DNA of 6,616 bases. Source: an uncultured Clostridia bacterium (GTDB lineage Bacteria; Bacillota; Clostridia; Christensenellales; Aristaeellaceae). The DNA is taken from positions 1 through 6,616 of the forward strand of contig CAMGDO010000054.1 of assembly GCA_946042585.1 (NCBI GenBank), given 5' to 3'. Positions 5,136 to 6,616 of this stretch are shown one piece after another. The notes under the pieces are model-generated. The model saw nothing but the letters and a program-made list of their open reading frames with translations, was not told the DNA's origin and did not search any database. The translations under genes and the position numbers were made by a program. Each line of letters opens with the position of its first letter. The stretch's first letter is position 1.

Positions 5136-6032
5136 ATGCAAAAGAAAAGAAGCGCGCAGGGAAAGCTCGTGCTGTCCATGCTGATCTTTGGCACCATCGG
5201 GCTGTTCAGGAGATATATTCCGCTGCCCTCCGGTCTTCTGGCGATGGCGCGGGGGCTGATTGGCACGCTGTTTCTGGTGCTGGCGATGGCGCTGCGGCGT
5301 CAGCGGCCAAGCGGCGCAGCCATCCGCAAGAATCTGCCGCTGCTGATTCTGTCCGGCGCGATGATCGGCTTCAACTGGATTTTGCTGTTTGAGGCGTACA
5401 ATCATACCACCGTGGCGCTGGCGACGCTGTGCTATTATATGGCGCCGGTGTTTGTGACGATGGCATCCGCTGTGCTTTTTCAGGAGCATCTGACGCGCAG
5501 AAAGCTTCTGTGCGTGGCAGCGGCGCTCTGCGGCATGGTGCTGGTATCGGGGATAGGACGGCAGGAAGCGCAGGGAAGCCTGCGGGGGATTGCGCTGGGG
5601 CTGGGCGCGGCGGTGCTGTATGCCGGGGTGGTGCTGCTCAACAAACGCCTGACCGCAATGCCGACCTATGACAAAACCATTGTGCAGCTGGGCGCATCGG
5701 CGCTGGTGCTGGCGCCCTATGTGCTTTGGATGGAGCGCTCATGGCACACGTCATGCACGTCTGCTGCTGCGGCGCTGGTGCTGCTGGTGGGTGTGGTGCA
5801 TACGGGCGTGGCATACGCGCTGTATTTCGCTTCTGTTTCGCATCTGAAAGCGCAGACCATCGCGCTGCTGAGCTATATTGACCCAGCGTCTGCCATTGTG
5901 CTGTCTGCGCTGCTGCTGCGCGAGCCAGTCAGCGCAGCGGAAATCTGCGGCGTGTTTTTGATCCTGGGCGCGGCTATTGCGAGCGAGCTGCCTGACAGAA
6001 AAACCGGACTGCCGCAGGGACAGTCCGGATGA
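5136..6032 (+). CDS. DMT-superfamily transporter with two EamA domains
   Basis: A 298-aa membrane protein of the drug/metabolite transporter superfamily, a likely exporter of small metabolites; the substrate cannot be told. Ten hydrophobic segments are visible, at about residues 11-29, 33-53, 67-86, 92-113, 122-139, 149-167, 183-198, 211-234, 240-261 and 269-285. They form two EamA repeats. Each repeat ends with the family's proline-to-glutamate signature: P104...E117 (MAPVFVTMASAVLFQE) and P250...E263 (DPASAIVLSALLLRE). The N-terminus is basic (KKRSAQGK), as expected for the cytoplasmic side. An in-frame GTG at 5127 is possible, but GGGGTG (5124..5129), the only ribosome site, lies 6 bases before the ATG at 5136. 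The last codons contain the opposite-strand terminator of the neighbouring small gene. No plus-strand terminator follows the stop. Confidence 0.9.
   Translation: MQKKRSAQGKLVLSMLIFGTIGLFRRYIPLPSGLLAMARGLIGTLFLVLAMALRRQRPSGAAIRKNLPLLILSGAMIGFNWILLFEAYNHTTVALATLCYYMAPVFVTMASAVLFQEHLTRRKLLCVAAALCGMVLVSGIGRQEAQGSLRGIALGLGAAVLYAGVVLLNKRLTAMPTYDKTIVQLGASALVLAPYVLWMERSWHTSCTSAAAALVLLVGVVHTGVAYALYFASVSHLKAQTIALLSYIDPASAIVLSALLLREPVSAAEICGVFLILGAAIASELPDRKTGLPQGQSG
5999..6028 (-). terminator. Minus-strand intrinsic terminator of the small gene
   Basis: CCGGACTG (6004..6011) and CAGTCCGG (6021..6028) form a perfect 8-bp stem with a 9-base loop. On the minus strand the stem is followed at once by TTTTT (6003..5999). 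On the plus strand no T-run follows, so the terminator acts leftward. It begins 6 bases after the stop of the 32-codon minus-strand gene and lies wholly inside the last codons of the exporter gene. Confidence 0.82.
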
Positions 6033-6033
6033 G

Positions 6034-6132
6034 TCAATGCTGCGTGCGCTGAGAACGGCGCATGCGGTGCGTGCGCGGCGTGGAAACAAACAACCGTTCA
6101 TTTGGCGGAACACGTCGTTTGTTATTCGTCAT
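6034..6132 (-). CDS. Small Arg-rich protein of unknown function, 32 aa
   Basis: I do not recognise this gene. The predicted product has 32 residues, starts MTNNKRRVPPNER and ends RRSQRTQH. It has eight arginines, one lysine, two histidines and one glutamate, so it is strongly basic. It has no membrane segment, cysteine or signal peptide. Coding evidence is architectural: GGAGGTGA (6137..6144 on the minus strand), a perfect complement of the 16S tail, lies 4 bases before the ATG. The TGA stop is followed after 6 bases by an intrinsic terminator on the same strand. It converges on the exporter gene with a one-base gap and diverges from aroK. No clear promoter is seen; GATAAT at 6180..6185 (minus strand) lacks a good -35. 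A nucleic-acid- or ribosome-binding role would fit the charge but is a guess. It could instead be a leader peptide or a regulatory RNA. Confidence 0.62.
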   Translation of the reverse strand: MTNNKRRVPPNERLFVSTPRTHRMRRSQRTQH

Positions 6133-6136
6133 GAGC

Positions 6137-6144
6137 TCACCTCC
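6137..6144 (-). promoter_or_regulatory. Perfect Shine-Dalgarno of the 32-codon gene
   Basis: Minus-strand GGAGGTGA complements the 16S rRNA 3' tail at eight positions, the strongest ribosome site in the window. Just upstream TGCCA/TGGCA (6145..6149 with 6156..6160) can form a small hairpin that abuts the site, and GCATTT/AAATGC (6158..6163 with 6174..6179) a second that shares three bases with the first. Confidence 0.8.
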
Positions 6145-6209
6145 TGCCATCAGTGTGGCATTTCTGACATAAAAAATGCATTATCAGCCGGGAAAAGTTG
6201 CGTGCTTTG

Positions 6210-6238
6210 TTGCAATTCCATGATTGTTGTGATATGAT
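6210..6238 (+). promoter_or_regulatory. Promoter of aroK
   Basis: TTGCAA (6210..6215), a 17-base spacer and TATGAT (6233..6238) with a TG-A extended -10. The start would be near 6245, about 23 bases before the ATG. It shows aroK is transcribed independently of the exporter gene. Confidence 0.7.
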
Positions 6239-6267
6239 GCGATTATGGTACAAAAGGAGATGATGGG

Positions 6268-6569
6268 ATGCTTAATATGCACATTTTTCTGGTGGGCATG
6301 GCCGGAGCAGGCAAAACAAGCCTGGGGCGCAGGCTGGCGGCGAATATGGGTTTGCCGTTTGTCGATACGGATCAGCGTGTCAGCGAGATGATGGGCATGT
6401 CCGTCATTGATATTTTTCAGACGCTGGGCGAGCCGTTTTTCCGCAATGCCGAGGCCGGCGTGCTGATTGAGCTGATCGGCAAGCCGCCGTGCATCGTGTC
6501 TACCGGCGGCGGGCTGCCCACGGTGCACGAGAATGTGCTGCTGATGCAGAATCACGGCGTGATCATTCA
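6268..6569 (+). CDS. aroK: Shikimate kinase AroK, 3' end missing
   Basis: Catalyses ATP-dependent phosphorylation of shikimate to shikimate 3-phosphate in the pathway to chorismate and aromatic amino acids; cytoplasmic. The first 100 codons are present, of a family usually about 165-175 aa, and the break is the contig end, not a mutation. Codon 101 runs into adapter sequence. Motifs: Walker A GMAGAGKTS (10-18), shikimate-binding DTD (33-35), GMSVIDIF (43-50), the F57-x-R59-x-x-E62 motif with the substrate-binding arginine, and the STGGG loop (78-82). The missing part would hold the lid and the adenine-binding region. AAAAGGAG (6252..6259) lies 8 bases before the ATG at 6268. The ATG at 6277 is also in frame but spaced too far. 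Identity is secure. Confidence 0.95.
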
Positions 6570-6616
6570 CTGTCTCTTATACACATCTCCGAGCCCACGA
6601 GACGTAGAGGAATCTC
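6570..6616 (-). other. Nextera (Tn5) sequencing adapter, P7 side, reverse complement
   Basis: Not genomic. Positions 6570..6588 are the inverted mosaic end CTGTCTCTTATACACATCT, followed by the P7-side core, the index GTAGAGGA (6604..6611) and the start of the P7 oligo. It is the same adapter and index as at the left end. I recall this index as Nextera N712. Genomic sequence ends at 6569. Confidence 0.98.

Noticed and set aside
5977..6237. Plus-strand 86-codon frame over the exporter end and small gene
   Set aside because: No ribosome site, overlaps the exporter, and runs through the aroK promoter region.
1..6616. Transposon-like 46-bp terminal inverted repeats
   Set aside because: They are Nextera adapters with the Tn5 mosaic end and an index. 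No transposase is present.

Overview
The insert (about 47..6569) looks like chromosomal DNA from a G+C-rich member of the Bacillota, most likely class Clostridia. The reasons are consensus Shine-Dalgarno sites before almost every gene, intrinsic terminators, a TPP riboswitch controlling an ECF-type ThiT thiamine transporter component, and clostridial-style DegV, RarA and YfbR proteins. This is an inference from gene content and is not a species call. Both ends (1..46 and 6570..6616) are untrimmed Illumina Nextera adapter, so the window is a whole short contig, and its apparent terminal inverted repeats are a library artefact.

Layout, left to right. (1) yfbR (5'-deoxynucleotidase, minus) diverges from thiT (plus). 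The spacer holds a perfect TTGACA-17-TATAAT promoter, a TPP aptamer, a mutually exclusive antiterminator and terminator, and then thiT. (2) thiT and rarA converge on a short spacer with a strong terminator. (3) A minus-strand operon, nitroreductase-like gene then rarA, is joined by an ATGA start/stop overlap. (4) A divergent regulatory spacer (3794..3990) with a 20-bp palindrome leads into a plus-strand DegV-family lipid-binding protein. (5) A 299-base noncoding stretch with several hairpins, including a good terminator, precedes a 10-TM DMT/EamA exporter. (6) A 32-codon minus-strand gene has a perfect SD sequence and its own terminator. That terminator lies inside the last codons of the convergent exporter gene. 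(7) aroK (shikimate kinase) starts from its own promoter and is cut by the contig end after 100 codons.

Functionally the window is ordinary housekeeping: nucleotide pool cleaning (YfbR), vitamin B1 uptake under TPP feedback (ThiT), replication-fork maintenance (RarA), a flavoprotein, fatty-acid binding for phospholipid synthesis (DegV family), metabolite export, and aromatic amino acid synthesis. There is no sign of phage, CRISPR, transposase or defence genes. The least explained items are the small Arg-rich protein gene, the palindromes before the DegV gene, and the unusual ThiT binding-site residues.
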